The translations under genes and the position numbers were made by a program. A stretch of 10,530 bases of DNA from JAVBKA01 sp031546715 (lineage in GTDB: Bacteria; Bacillota; Clostridia; Oscillospirales; UBA929): contig JAVBKA010000106.1 of NCBI GenBank assembly GCA_031546715.1, positions 1 to 10,530 of the forward strand, written 5' to 3'. Below the pieces are notes generated by a model, which saw only the letters and a program-made list of their open reading frames with translations, ran no database searches and had not been told where the DNA came from. This document shows, in pieces, positions 1-6,794 of this stretch (its first letter is position 1; each line of letters starts with the position of its first letter).

Positions 1-1041
1 TTTTTATGTAACTATTGCCATACTTCCTACACTATTGAGCAGATTGAAGCGGCAAATCCAGAGGAAAATTCGTCGGCGGCATGGGAAAACATTCATCAGC
101 AAACTCAAAGCGCGCAAGAATCAGGCTATTCAGTTCACAACGAAACTGGAGCTGCTTTTGATGAGGACATGCAGGAGTATTCCTGTCCGAGCTGCGGCGC
201 GAAGGTTGTTATGCAGAAATCAGAGGCGGCGGCGTTTTGCGTGTTCTGCCGAAACCATGTTATTGTTCCGCAAAAACTGGGTGCAAATGCTGAAGCTCCA
301 AAACGTCTGTTAAGCTTTAAGAAAACCAAAGAAGACGCTAAAGCCGCCTTCTTAAAGCTTTGCAAAAAAAATATTTTTGCCCCAAAACACTTCAAAAAGC
401 CCAAAAACATTGAGAGCCTGCGCAGTGTCTACGTACCATACTGGCTGTATAGCTCACTTTGCAGTGGCTCAATGGAGTTTGACTGCCGTAAGGTTACTGC
501 GTGGAGCAGCGGGAAGTACAGATACACTAAAACTGATATATTCAGGGCAAGACGAGCCGGCAGCATGAAATTTTCGGAAGTGCCCATTGATGCGTCGAAA
601 GCACTGCCAGATAAGGAAATGCAGGGAATCGAGCCGTTTAATCTGGGAGAGCTTGCACCATTTTCAAAAAATTACATCTCAGGTCACTACGCAAAAACCC
701 CCGATGTGCCACTGCAAACAATGGACAACAGCAACTACTCCCGTGTAAAAACAATGATGGAGGAAACCATTAGCGAAACGGTGGTAGGGTACACAAGCGT
801 TAGTCCATTAGGGGCGTCATGTGCGCTTAACGGCGTAGTTTCTGAATATGTTATGCTTCCGGTTTGGATGCTGGTCAATAAATATAACGGCAAGACCTAT
901 CTTTTTGTCATGAACGGACAAACCGGAGAAATTGTTGGTAACGTGCCATACAGTTGGCGCAGAGTACTTGTATGGTTTTTGGGAATTTTCGTCGGACTGA
1001 TTCCCATAACATACGCTTGGTTTCAATGGGGGTCAGTATGA
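1..1041 (+). CDS. TFIIB-type zinc-ribbon membrane protein, 5' end outside window
   Basis: The reading frame is open from base 1, so the true start lies left of the window and 346 residues are visible. The first residues hold one CxxC (C3, C6), the tail of a first zinc knuckle. A full four-cysteine ribbon follows (C62-P-S-C65 and C80-V-F-C83). A long soluble middle part comes next, and then a C-terminal hydrophobic segment at about residues 320-342, so the protein is probably membrane-anchored. The piece ending in MNGQTGEIVG before the membrane segment is typical of clostridial proteins annotated as TFIIB-type zinc ribbon-containing (sometimes PriA-like) proteins. An internal ATG at 169 would cut off the first knuckle and has no good ribosome binding site, so it is not the start. 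Its TGA stop overlaps the next ATG (ATGA), which suggests translational coupling to the TPM gene, a pairing I recall as common in Clostridia. The molecular role is unknown. Confidence 0.85.
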   Translation, partial: FLCNYCHTSYTIEQIEAANPEENSSAAWENIHQQTQSAQESGYSVHNETGAAFDEDMQEYSCPSCGAKVVMQKSEAAAFCVFCRNHVIVPQKLGANAEAPKRLLSFKKTKEDAKAAFLKLCKKNIFAPKHFKKPKNIESLRSVYVPYWLYSSLCSGSMEFDCRKVTAWSSGKYRYTKTDIFRARRAGSMKFSEVPIDASKALPDKEMQGIEPFNLGELAPFSKNYISGHYAKTPDVPLQTMDNSNYSRVKTMMEETISETVVGYTSVSPLGASCALNGVVSEYVMLPVWMLVNKYNGKTYLFVMNGQTGEIVGNVPYSWRRVLVWFLGIFVGLIPITYAWFQWGSV

Positions 1042-1808
1042 AAAAGATAACATTGTTTCTACTGCTGCTGGTTCTTTTGACAGTTCCTGCTTTTGCCGCT
1101 CCAACTGTTGACCCGTCTGAAAAGGTTTACGACTTTTCGAACACAATTGACCAGAGCGTGGAAAACGCCTTGCGAGCAAAAGCGCAGGAACTGTCGGCTA
1201 AGACAGGTGTTAGCTTCGTTATAGTTTTCTGCACAGGGAACACAGAGGTGGGGCTTGTTGACTATGCTGACTCATTTTACAATAACTTTCAAGGTGAAAG
1301 CGGAACAGAAAACTGCGCAATGATGACGGTGGACATGTCCATTCGCAATGTTCGTGTAGACATGTTTGGAAGCCTTCGCAGAAAAATTAGCGACAGCAAC
1401 TGTGACGATATCCGTACAGCCTTCTCACCCAGTCTGTCAAGAGGTAGTTATGACGAAGCTTGCAACATTTTCTTAGATGAAGCCTACGAATACATGGAGA
1501 CAAAAATCGGCTTTAACCCTGACGGAACGCTAGTTAAAGTCAATGTCGCGATTTCAACAGTCCTAATATATGCGCTTTTTGTGGCAATCGGAATTATTGT
1601 TATAATGCTACTGGTGACCTTTGTGGTAAATAAAAAATCCCTCGCACCGCCAAAGGCAAGACAATATTTAGACAGAAATAGCTTTAGAATGTCCTACGCT
1701 CGTGATGTTTTCGTGAGTACCCATACAACCAGAACAGAAATAAAATCCAGTACAGGCGGTGGTGGCGGAGGAGGCTCACGCAGCAGCGGCTCCCAGGGAA
1801 GATTCTAG
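1038..1808 (+). CDS. TPM-domain protein, secreted/membrane anchored
   Basis: 256 residues from the ATG at 1038. This start is chosen over a longer in-frame one at 954 because it gives a clean signal peptide (MKK, hydrophobic core, cleavage likely after AFA at residue 20) and an ATGA overlap with the upstream stop. A G-rich stretch (1027-1031) is a plausible SD. Residues about 30-155 match the TPM fold (PF04536-like): a YDFSNTID opening, then a strand-rich part with SFVIVF and a DYADSFYN segment. A transmembrane helix spans about residues 168-196. The tail is cytoplasmic or exposed and ends in a seven-glycine run followed by a Ser/Arg/Gly end, a hallmark of this family. TPM domains occur in plant photosystem II repair phosphatase and in many bacterial envelope proteins. 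Phosphatase activity here is only inferred. It likely works with the zinc-ribbon protein encoded just upstream. Confidence 0.85.
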   Translation: MKKITLFLLLLVLLTVPAFAAPTVDPSEKVYDFSNTIDQSVENALRAKAQELSAKTGVSFVIVFCTGNTEVGLVDYADSFYNNFQGESGTENCAMMTVDMSIRNVRVDMFGSLRRKISDSNCDDIRTAFSPSLSRGSYDEACNIFLDEAYEYMETKIGFNPDGTLVKVNVAISTVLIYALFVAIGIIVIMLLVTFVVNKKSLAPPKARQYLDRNSFRMSYARDVFVSTHTTRTEIKSSTGGGGGGGSRSSGSQGRF

Positions 1809-1826
1809 TATACGTTCACTTCGTTT

Positions 1827-3386
1827 CTACCCATTCATTAACTCAAAGCGCCCCGTTACGGGGTGCTTTTTTGTGTACTCAACAGCGACTAATCGCATCT
1901 CTCCAGTGTATACTAAAGCGTATTTTCGGCGTACTCCTGTTATAGGCGGTGAAACTTTCTCAAATTTGATAATTTCAAACTTCAAATTTCTATCATAAAT
2001 CGCCAAACATTTAGGCACAAACCCTGTAGTTTCAAGGCAATCAAGGACTAAGACGTCACGGGCGGCAAGGCGGTCAGCTCCAAAATGAAGCATAAATATG
2101 TATAGTTTTTCCGTAACCGATGTAAGTGATATACCGTGGGTGATACCGAAATCAGCAAGTCTGGCGTATAAATCCAGCGGCGAAAACATTGCATCAAGCA
2201 ATGCCACCGTATGGGTAAAGTACCCAGAATTATGCACACGCTCCAATGCTGACGCTATTTTACGAAGATAATCAAGCTCCGCAGAACTGAGCCATTTTGA
2301 GGATAAAATTTCATATGGCGGAGTTTGATTGTACTCGTACCCAAGGGATTCGGCGCTTTTACGTATATCTGTGCCATGAAGAAATTTTAAAAATCCTAGC
2401 TGCAAATCGTGGGCTTTAATGCCGTAGGCAGTGTTAAAAGATTGGGTGAATTCCGCCAAGCCTTCGTAGGGAAGTCCTGCGATTAAGTCTACATGAATGT
2501 GAATGTTACCCATTGAAGCCAGAGCTTGTACAAGGTCGTAACTTTCTTGCTTTCTGTAAATGGCTTGTAATGTCAATGGGTTGGTGCTTTGAATGCCAAA
2601 TTCAAACTGAAATAATCCATCTCTTGCGGTTTTGAGCATCTCAACGGTTTTCAGGTTTAGAAGCATAGCAGAAAGCTCCATATGATAGCAAACGTTCTCT
2701 GGAGCGTTGTCAATTAGGAATGCAAACAATTCGTACGCACGTTCGGGATTTGCGTTAAAGGTTCTGTCAACTAGCTTGATAACTGCAGAGTTAGCATTTG
2801 CAAGCCTTAACAGGGTTTTCTTCGAAGTTTCTAAGTCGTAAAAGCGCAGAGCTTCACGGCTACTAACGCAGAAAGAGCAGTTAAATGGGCAGCCTGTGGA
2901 GGTTTGTGCGTAGATTATGCGTCTCCCCAAGGTCTTAAAATAGTCATCATTGTAGGGAGACACTGGACTGGTAGAAATCTTTTGAATGTCTATACGTAGC
3001 AAGTCACTTATGATTTTCGAGAAGTTTTCCTCGGGTATTTCACTTACGACATAGTCAACGGCTGGATTACGTGCTAAAAGTGTCTCGGAATTGTATGCAG
3101 CCTCTGGACCGCCGCAAATAATTATAACGTCAGGGCAGTACGTTTTGACTGCGGCGGCTAGACGAAGCACTATCTCAATGTTCCAAATATAGCATGAGAA
3201 GCCCAAAACATCCGGTTTTGTAGCAGTTATGCGGTCAAGCAGCGCAGTTTCGTTTTCGTGAATCGTTCCCTCGAGTACGGTATTTTCCGTTTGAATGCCT
3301 CGTTCTTTTAGCGCAGCAAATAAAAGCCAAGGCGCAAGTGCGGAATGGCAGTATTTTGCGTGAATTGTCATAAGTGTAATTCTCAT
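1827..3386 (-). CDS. B12-binding/radical SAM protein, DUF4080 type
   Basis: 519 residues. The N-terminal part (about 1-140) is a Rossmann-like cobalamin-binding domain: HAKYCHSALAPWLL, the PDVLGFSCYIWN strand-helix and the CGGPEA turn. It lacks the DxHxxG motif, as is usual for BchE-like members. The radical SAM core begins at about 155 with the cluster motif C166-P-F-N-C170-S-F-C173. Later core strands include FEFGIQSTNP (about 261-270) and HVDLIAGLP. The last ~120 residues resemble the DUF4080 domain and end in KKHPVTGRFELMNG. The usual GEGE-like segment at the end of the B12 domain reads SEIPEENF here, a deviation. The start at 3386 is preceded by GAGG about 7 bases upstream. The gene follows the amidase-like gene by 21 bases and is probably cotranscribed with it. 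The substrate is unknown; a methyl transfer or other carbon-centred radical reaction is a family-level inference. Confidence 0.9.
   Translation of the reverse strand: MRITLMTIHAKYCHSALAPWLLFAALKERGIQTENTVLEGTIHENETALLDRITATKPDVLGFSCYIWNIEIVLRLAAAVKTYCPDVIIICGGPEAAYNSETLLARNPAVDYVVSEIPEENFSKIISDLLRIDIQKISTSPVSPYNDDYFKTLGRRIIYAQTSTGCPFNCSFCVSSREALRFYDLETSKKTLLRLANANSAVIKLVDRTFNANPERAYELFAFLIDNAPENVCYHMELSAMLLNLKTVEMLKTARDGLFQFEFGIQSTNPLTLQAIYRKQESYDLVQALASMGNIHIHVDLIAGLPYEGLAEFTQSFNTAYGIKAHDLQLGFLKFLHGTDIRKSAESLGYEYNQTPPYEILSSKWLSSAELDYLRKIASALERVHNSGYFTHTVALLDAMFSPLDLYARLADFGITHGISLTSVTEKLYIFMLHFGADRLAARDVLVLDCLETTGFVPKCLAIYDRNLKFEIIKFEKVSPPITGVRRKYALVYTGEMRLVAVEYTKKHPVTGRFELMNG
1845..1872 (+). 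terminator. Rho-independent terminator of the zinc-ribbon/TPM operon
   Basis: The arms AGCGCCCCG (1847-1855) and CGGGGTGCT (1859-1867) pair over 9 bp (one G-T) around a TTA loop. They can be extended by AAA/TTT, and T1867-T1872 follow. The hairpin lies 37 bases after the TPM stop but inside the last codons of the convergent minus-strand gene. On the minus strand the same stem is followed by only three T, so it should act mainly on plus-strand transcripts. Confidence 0.85.
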
Positions 3387-3407
3387 TAGTAACCTCGGCT
3401 TTATTTT

Positions 3408-3890
3408 CTATTTTCTGACGCCTTCAATATGTATTAGGCGTAAATCCGCGTAATTATAGCTTGAGAGCTTGCGCTCAAAGGCATCATAGGTGTGGGCGGC
3501 GACTAAGATTTCGTCGCTTGCCTTAACAACTACTAAAGAATGCTCGTATGTCCGACCATTGAAGGACAACTGAATAATATCGCCGATTTTTGCCCCGTCC
3601 AGAGGTTTTTCCGCCGCAAATGGGCCCGCGCCGTAATTATTCACCAGAAAACGGTGCAAAAATTCAACACCAGCCCATGATGGAGAGCGGCTTGCCAAGC
3701 TTACGTAATACCAACCTGTATCGGGGGTGTAATTCATGACGTCTGACCCTGCAAATATGCACTGAGATGCAAAATTTGTGCAATCTCCGCCCATTAGCTC
3801 AAAATTTGTATACTTTGGGTTGCGTTTTTTTGCCCACTCTTTCGCATATGCTACGGCTTTTCGTCTGTCGTATATATTCACGCTTGGCAT
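3408..3890 (-). CDS. Amidase_6 (putative amidase domain) protein
   Basis: 160 residues from the ATG at 3890, chosen because GGAGGTG sits 5 bases upstream. The longer frame starting at 3998 adds 36 residues that do not look like the family, and it lacks a comparable SD. The opening YDRRKAVAYAKEWAKKRNP, then GGDCTNFASQC with the presumed catalytic Cys37, YTPDTGWYY, and H117 in YEHSLVVV are the characteristic blocks of the Amidase_6 family (PF12671). It is a papain/NlpC-like cysteine fold often found in sporulation or cell-wall contexts in Clostridia. No signal peptide is seen, so this copy is probably cytoplasmic or released by lysis. The target amide is unknown; peptidoglycan stem peptides are a guess. 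It is the first gene of a two-gene minus-strand unit with the radical SAM protein. A TATACT box (3935-3940, minus strand) could be its -10, but no good -35 is visible. Confidence 0.85.
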   Translation of the reverse strand: MPSVNIYDRRKAVAYAKEWAKKRNPKYTNFELMGGDCTNFASQCIFAGSDVMNYTPDTGWYYVSLASRSPSWAGVEFLHRFLVNNYGAGPFAAEKPLDGAKIGDIIQLSFNGRTYEHSLVVVKASDEILVAAHTYDAFERKLSSYNYADLRLIHIEGVRK

Positions 3891-3991
3891 AATGCACCTC
3901 CGACTTGGTAAAGTCTTGCGACTGCTTCCAAGCCAGTATATGCGGTGTGTAGCTTTCTCGATTGCATCATCCAACATGAAAAAAATGTTTA

Positions 3992-4020
3992 TTTTCATAT
4001 TTTTAAGGGAATGCTAATAT
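3992..4020 (+). promoter_or_regulatory. Candidate extended -10 promoter for the CBS gene
   Basis: TGC-TAATAT (4012-4020) is an extended -10 element. TTTTCA (3992-3997), 17 bases upstream of TAATAT, matches the -35 consensus at 4 of 6 positions. Transcription would start near 4027, about 25 bases before the CBS start codon. An AT-rich inverted repeat, ATGAAAA...TTTTCAT, overlaps the -35 side and could be an operator. This is a sequence-only prediction. Confidence 0.45.
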
Positions 4021-4051
4021 TGCCAGATTAATCGAAAGGGCGGTAAAATGT

Positions 4052-4135
4052 ATGAGAGTATCAGATTTAATGAACAGCAACGTAGTTTCAGTGTCACCGG
4101 ACGAAACGGCATCGCTGGCATCTATGTTACTTTGA
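4052..4135 (+). pseudogene. N-terminal fragment of CBS-domain protein ending at in-frame TGA
   Basis: The ATG at 4052 opens 27 codons reading MRVSDLMNSNVVSVSPDETA and on to SMLL, the standard beginning of a CBS-domain protein, and then meets TGA (4133-4135). The next codon in the same frame is ATG, which continues with HNVGALPVCS, the normal continuation of CBS domain 1. The TGA therefore replaces one sense codon in an otherwise uninterrupted gene, with no frameshift. AAGGG (4036-4040) lies 11 bases upstream of the start, a somewhat long spacing. Causes could be a recent nonsense mutation (for example from TCA, CGA or TGG), a base-call error or rare recoding. The first is favoured because the other genes of the window contain no internal TGA. 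Confidence 0.75.
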
Positions 4136-4483
4136 ATGCACAACGTCGGCGCGCTTCCCGTATGCTCAACAGATGGAAAATTGAAGGGTATTGTCACAGA
4201 TAGGGATATTGTGTTAAGATGTGTAGCAGCAGAGGCTGACCCCAACACAACGAAGGTGCGCGAAATTATGTCAAGAGGTGTTGTCAGCGTAAACCCTGAG
4301 GCAGACGTTCGTGAAGCGTCACATAAAATGTCCCACGACCAAATTCGCAGACTTCCCGTAATTGATGATACAGGCAAGGTCGTTGGTATGCTGGCACTGG
4401 GCGACATGGCTAGAACCCATCAGTTTGACATGGAAGCCTCCAAGGCACTAAGCGAAATATCGTCAAACGTTAGAAAAATGTAA
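4136..4483 (+). CDS. CBS-domain protein, main part downstream of the internal stop
   Basis: 115 residues from the ATG directly after the TGA. The content is most of CBS domain 1 (HNVGALPVCS, LKGIVTDRDIVLR) and a complete CBS domain 2 (REIMSRGVVSV, QIRRLPVIDD, VVGMLALGDMA), then a short helical tail. CBS pairs bind adenosine nucleotides and sense energy state; this is a stand-alone pair with no attached enzyme. Together with the 27 codons upstream (from 4052) it would make a normal 143-codon family member. No SD precedes 4136, so expression would need reinitiation by ribosomes that terminated at the adjacent TGA (TGAATG). The product would lack the first beta strand and helix of CBS1, so a damaged or nucleotide-blind Bateman module is likely unless the stop is an artefact. 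Confidence 0.8.
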   Translation: MHNVGALPVCSTDGKLKGIVTDRDIVLRCVAAEADPNTTKVREIMSRGVVSVNPEADVREASHKMSHDQIRRLPVIDDTGKVVGMLALGDMARTHQFDMEASKALSEISSNVRKM

Positions 4484-4485
4484 GC

Positions 4486-4509
4486 TATGGGATGGAAAGC
4501 CATCCCATA
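4486..4509 (+). repeat. Perfect hairpin after the CBS gene, no T-run
   Basis: TATGGGATGG and CCATCCCATA pair over 10 bp around an AAAG loop, starting 3 bases after the CBS stop. No T-run follows, so it is not a canonical terminator. It may stabilise the CBS mRNA 3' end, be a processing site, or partly separate expression of CBS from the downstream MazG-like gene. Confidence 0.6.
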
Positions 4510-4576
4510 CATATGAAAAGATGTGCAAAAGCCAGCAAAACGCTGAATAAAACTATACATAAAAAGGATGAAGTTT

Positions 4577-4969
4577 ATGAACAAGCAATGGGAGGCTGTA
4601 CGAGATTTTCACAAAGCGTTTTCCGCGCCATACGAGGAGCGTCCGGTGCTTTTGTCAAGGGAGCGGGTAGTGGCTAGGAGCGAGTGGATGAGAGAAGAAA
4701 TCGATGAGTTCGATGAGGGTGAAACCATTGCAGAGCAAGCGGATGCAATGATTGATTTGATTTATTTCGCCCTTGGTAGCTTGGTTGAAATGGGAGTTCG
4801 CCCTGACGATTTGTTTGATATAGTGCAAACCGCAAATATGTCAAAACTTTGGGAGGACGGCAAGCCACATTGCCGTGAGGACGGAAAGGTGATAAAGCCA
4901 ACTGGTTGGGTTGACCCCGACCCATTGCTAAAGCGTGCTATTGAACGGCAAATGATGGGCTGTGGCTAG
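4577..4969 (+). CDS. MazG-like nucleotide pyrophosphohydrolase
   Basis: 130 residues. The ATG at 4577 is chosen over 4568 because AAGGA (4564-4568) gives 8-base spacing to 4577 but abuts 4568. The metal-binding signature of all-alpha NTP pyrophosphohydrolases is present: E40-E41-x-x-E44 in one helix and E53-x-x-D56 plus D60 (EQADAMIDLIYF) in the next. The C-terminal block NMSKLWEDGKP...DGKVIKP...W.DP is typical of the PRA-PH/MazG-like group found as stand-alone small proteins in Clostridia and phages. The expected reaction is hydrolysis of a nucleoside triphosphate to the monophosphate and pyrophosphate, often for pool sanitation. The true substrate is not readable. The VanY gene follows with its SD overlapping this stop codon, so the two are probably cotranscribed. 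Confidence 0.85.
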   Translation: MNKQWEAVRDFHKAFSAPYEERPVLLSRERVVARSEWMREEIDEFDEGETIAEQADAMIDLIYFALGSLVEMGVRPDDLFDIVQTANMSKLWEDGKPHCREDGKVIKPTGWVDPDPLLKRAIERQMMGCG

Positions 4970-4978
4970 GAGCGTCTG

Positions 4979-5848
4979 ATGAGAAAATTATTAGTACTAT
5001 TTGTCCTGCTAATGGCGGGATTATCGATTTTTGGTTATTATCAAGCGGTTAGCAACGGAATGACCATGAACGCCAGAGTTACCATGAAGGTTGAGAATCG
5101 GGCGTATGAATACGATACGAATTTGACCGTGACGGGGCTTAAGGGCGCGCTGATTTTAGTCAATGGTGAGCATCCACTTGAAGCGACGTATACGCCGGAA
5201 AACTTAGTAACCATATATGGAAGCGTTGCAAATCGACCCTTTGAGCTTGCAAGAGCAGACATTACCATGGAAGCAACGGCACTTCAAGCATTTATTGAGA
5301 TGATTAATGCCGCCGCCAAAGCCAAACACAATAACTATATCATGCAGTCAGCCTTTCGGGATTACGAAAAACAAGCAGCTCTATATGAAAACGCTGTTCC
5401 AATCGGAGACTACTTAGACACGCAAAAGCCGGGGTGCAGTGAGCATCAAACAGGACTAGCCGTTGATATGACAAAAAACGAAACCGCAATAAGCGGATTT
5501 TTGGAAACACCAGAGGGAAAGTGGATACTAGCAAATGCCGCCGACTATGGGTTCATAAGACGTTTTACAGAAGAAAAGTCTAAAATTACAGGCATAGTAG
5601 ACGAAGCGTGGCATTATAGATATGTAGGAGTACCCCACGCTCAAATTATGGTATCAAAAAACTGGTGCTTAGAGGAATACATCGACTACCTGCACACCAA
5701 TAAATCAATTACAGTTACAGTAGGCGAACTTGGAACATATGAAATACGATATGTACCAGAAGGGAAACCTCTTGCAGGGTACCAAAACACAGAAATATCC
5801 GCCGACAACGCAGGAGGTTACATTTTAACCTCGAAGCTAGAAAATTAA
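4979..5848 (+). CDS. VanY-type D-alanyl-D-alanine carboxypeptidase (M15B)
   Basis: 289 residues. An uncleaved signal or single N-terminal membrane anchor covers residues 4-22, placing the enzyme outside the membrane. After a ~70-residue N-terminal extension the peptidase M15 domain begins near residue 95. It contains SAFRDYEKQ (124-132), the zinc motif S154-E-H156-Q-T-G159-L-A161-V-D163, and E209-A-W-H212, which supply the catalytic Glu and the zinc ligands. The family removes the terminal D-Ala from muropeptides; VanY itself contributes to glycopeptide resistance, but stand-alone copies like this are usually wall housekeeping. A C-terminal ~50-residue beta-rich segment (from about 242) follows the catalytic domain. 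AGGAG (4968-4972), overlapping the MazG stop, gives a 6-base spacing. No van regulator or ligase is nearby, so a resistance role is not indicated. Confidence 0.9.
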   Translation: MRKLLVLFVLLMAGLSIFGYYQAVSNGMTMNARVTMKVENRAYEYDTNLTVTGLKGALILVNGEHPLEATYTPENLVTIYGSVANRPFELARADITMEATALQAFIEMINAAAKAKHNNYIMQSAFRDYEKQAALYENAVPIGDYLDTQKPGCSEHQTGLAVDMTKNETAISGFLETPEGKWILANAADYGFIRRFTEEKSKITGIVDEAWHYRYVGVPHAQIMVSKNWCLEEYIDYLHTNKSITVTVGELGTYEIRYVPEGKPLAGYQNTEISADNAGGYILTSKLEN

Positions 5849-5882
5849 TCTCTGGGAACGTCCCACCATTACACAAATAGTC

Positions 5883-5917
5883 ACCGCTCAGTTAAAATAC
5901 TGAGCGGTTTTCTTTTT
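5883..5917 (+). terminator. Rho-independent terminator after the carboxypeptidase gene
   Basis: ACCGCTCAGT (5883-5892) pairs with ACTGAGCGGT (5899-5908) over 10 bp around a TAAAAT loop, followed by TTTTCTTTTT. It begins 34 bases after the VanY stop and closes the CBS/MazG/VanY unit. Confidence 0.93.
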
Positions 5918-6070
5918 GCGCCAGAATATACAATACCATATAAGCTATTAAAACGCAATAAACCTAATGGGAGCGGCAGAGCTTGACCTTCGGTAAGAAA
6001 ATGCAGTCATTTAGCAGAACAAATGAACTAATGAGGTTTCTTGAGAGTTTTATAGATGTGGATGATTAGA

Positions 6071-6116
6071 ATATCATGGAATTTTTCTCGAAAATGCACT
6101 GATTTTTCCTAAAATT
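6071..6116 (+). repeat. Degenerate direct repeat, copy 1
   Basis: Shares ATATCAT (6071-6077) and CACTGATTTTTCCTAAAATT (6097-6116), in the same order, with copy 2 at 6760-6794. The second block differs by one substitution and a 2-base indel; the spacing between blocks differs. It looks like an old duplication or a decayed repeat element. Confidence 0.4.
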
Positions 6117-6256
6117 GATTAGTAATTTATGTCGAAATATGCGATTTAACTAAGTTCGGCAAGCATAAGTACAAATAGGTACTATTGTTTCTTCATGTAA
6201 AATTTCAAAAACTTACACAAAATCAAAGTAAAAAGCTTTTAAATTCAGCGATATAA

Positions 6257-6292
6257 CTATTTATGAGAAATGAGAATTGTTCGCATAAATAG
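6257..6292. repeat. Imperfect inverted repeat, 9-bp perfect arms
   Basis: CTATTTATG (6257-6265) and CATAAATAG (6284-6292) are exact inverted copies. GAA/TTC pairs inside after one mismatch, leaving a loop of about 10 bases. No T-run follows. It could be an operator dyad or an RNA hairpin in the gene-poor interval. Confidence 0.5.
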
Positions 6293-6510
6293 AACGCATA
6301 TGCTTGTGTTTTTCACAATTTTTTATTTCGAGGTTGGCTGCCAAATTACCTGCAATAGAGTGTCGCCACGCTGTAGATTTACCATGGACTACAAACACGA
6401 ATTAATTTTGCAGTCATCGAGGGGGAACTTTTTTGATGGAGGTAAAAAGTGAAGCAACAACATACCGCTTAATTTCTCAATATTGACAATAGTAAAAACC
6501 TCGCTATAAA

Positions 6511-6535
6511 TTACAATTACTGTAAAAATTACGTC
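6511..6535. repeat. TTAC/GTAA dyad motif, copy A
   Basis: TTACAATTAC (6511-6520) is the exact reverse complement of GTAATTGTAA at 6641-6650. It is followed by TGTAAAAATTACGTC (6521-6535), which nearly repeats TGTAAAATTACGTC at 6646-6659. Confidence 0.4.
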
Positions 6536-6640
6536 TCTAAGGACAACCCATTTTTTGCAAATATGCTAGGCTTGAAGTAAATTTATCATGTAAAAAATAC
6601 AACCCTGTAAAATTATGGGACATGCAGTCGCACAATGTCA

Positions 6641-6664
6641 GTAATTGTAAAATTACGTCGAAAT
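6641..6664. repeat. TTAC/GTAA dyad motif, copy B
   Basis: GTAATT (6641-6646) and AATTAC (6651-6656) form a dyad, followed by GTCGAAAT. A related AGTAATTTATGTCGAAAT occurs at 6120-6137. Copy A is at 6511-6535. These may be binding sites or repeat remnants. Confidence 0.4.
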
Positions 6665-6720
6665 GAGATAATTTACCTTATTAGGTATGTGGCAAACCCT
6701 TCACTTCTTCCCTGTAGCTG

Positions 6721-6751
6721 GAAAAAGATTAGCGCGGACAATCCCGCGCTA
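6721..6751 (-). terminator. Terminator-like hairpin facing the minus strand
   Basis: TAGCGCGG (6730-6737) and CCGCGCTA (6744-6751) form an 8-bp GC-rich stem with a 6-base loop. Read on the minus strand the stem is followed by ATCTTTTTCC (6729 down to 6720), a terminator shape. No minus-strand gene lies between it and the exonuclease gene, so it could end a small RNA or be a leftover of a lost gene. Confidence 0.5.
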
Positions 6752-6759
6752 GAGCTAAA

Positions 6760-6794
6760 ATATCATTAAAAATCCTCACTGATTTCTCAAAATT
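6760..6794 (+). repeat. Degenerate direct repeat, copy 2
   Basis: ATATCAT (6760-6766) followed by CACTGATTTCTCAAAATT (6777-6794), matching copy 1 at 6071-6116. It lies just downstream of the minus-strand terminator-like hairpin at 6721-6751. Confidence 0.4.

Noticed and set aside
3891..3998. 36-residue longer start for the amidase-like gene
   Set aside because: The extension does not resemble the family, and the internal ATG at 3890 has a much better SD (GGAGGTG).
4133..4200. Selenocysteine reading of the TGA in the CBS gene
   Set aside because: No convincing bacterial SECIS hairpin follows, CBS proteins are not a known selenoprotein family, and the next codon ATG suggests simple reinitiation or mutation.
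4003..4407. 134-codon minus-strand open frame opposite the CBS gene
   Set aside because: It is antisense to recognisable CBS motifs and has no domain of its own.
4979..5848. Glycopeptide-resistance role for the VanY-like enzyme
   Set aside because: No VanR/VanS, VanH, ligase or VanX gene is in the window; stand-alone M15B carboxypeptidases are common housekeeping enzymes.
6270..6452. 60-codon plus-strand open frame in the gene-poor interval
   Set aside because: No ribosome binding site, no recognisable family, and a start inside an inverted repeat; it looks like a chance frame in AT-rich DNA.
6003..6660. CRISPR-like array from the repeated short words in the gene-poor interval
   Set aside because: The repeats are diverged, unevenly spaced and partly inverted, with no uniform repeat/spacer unit and no cas genes.
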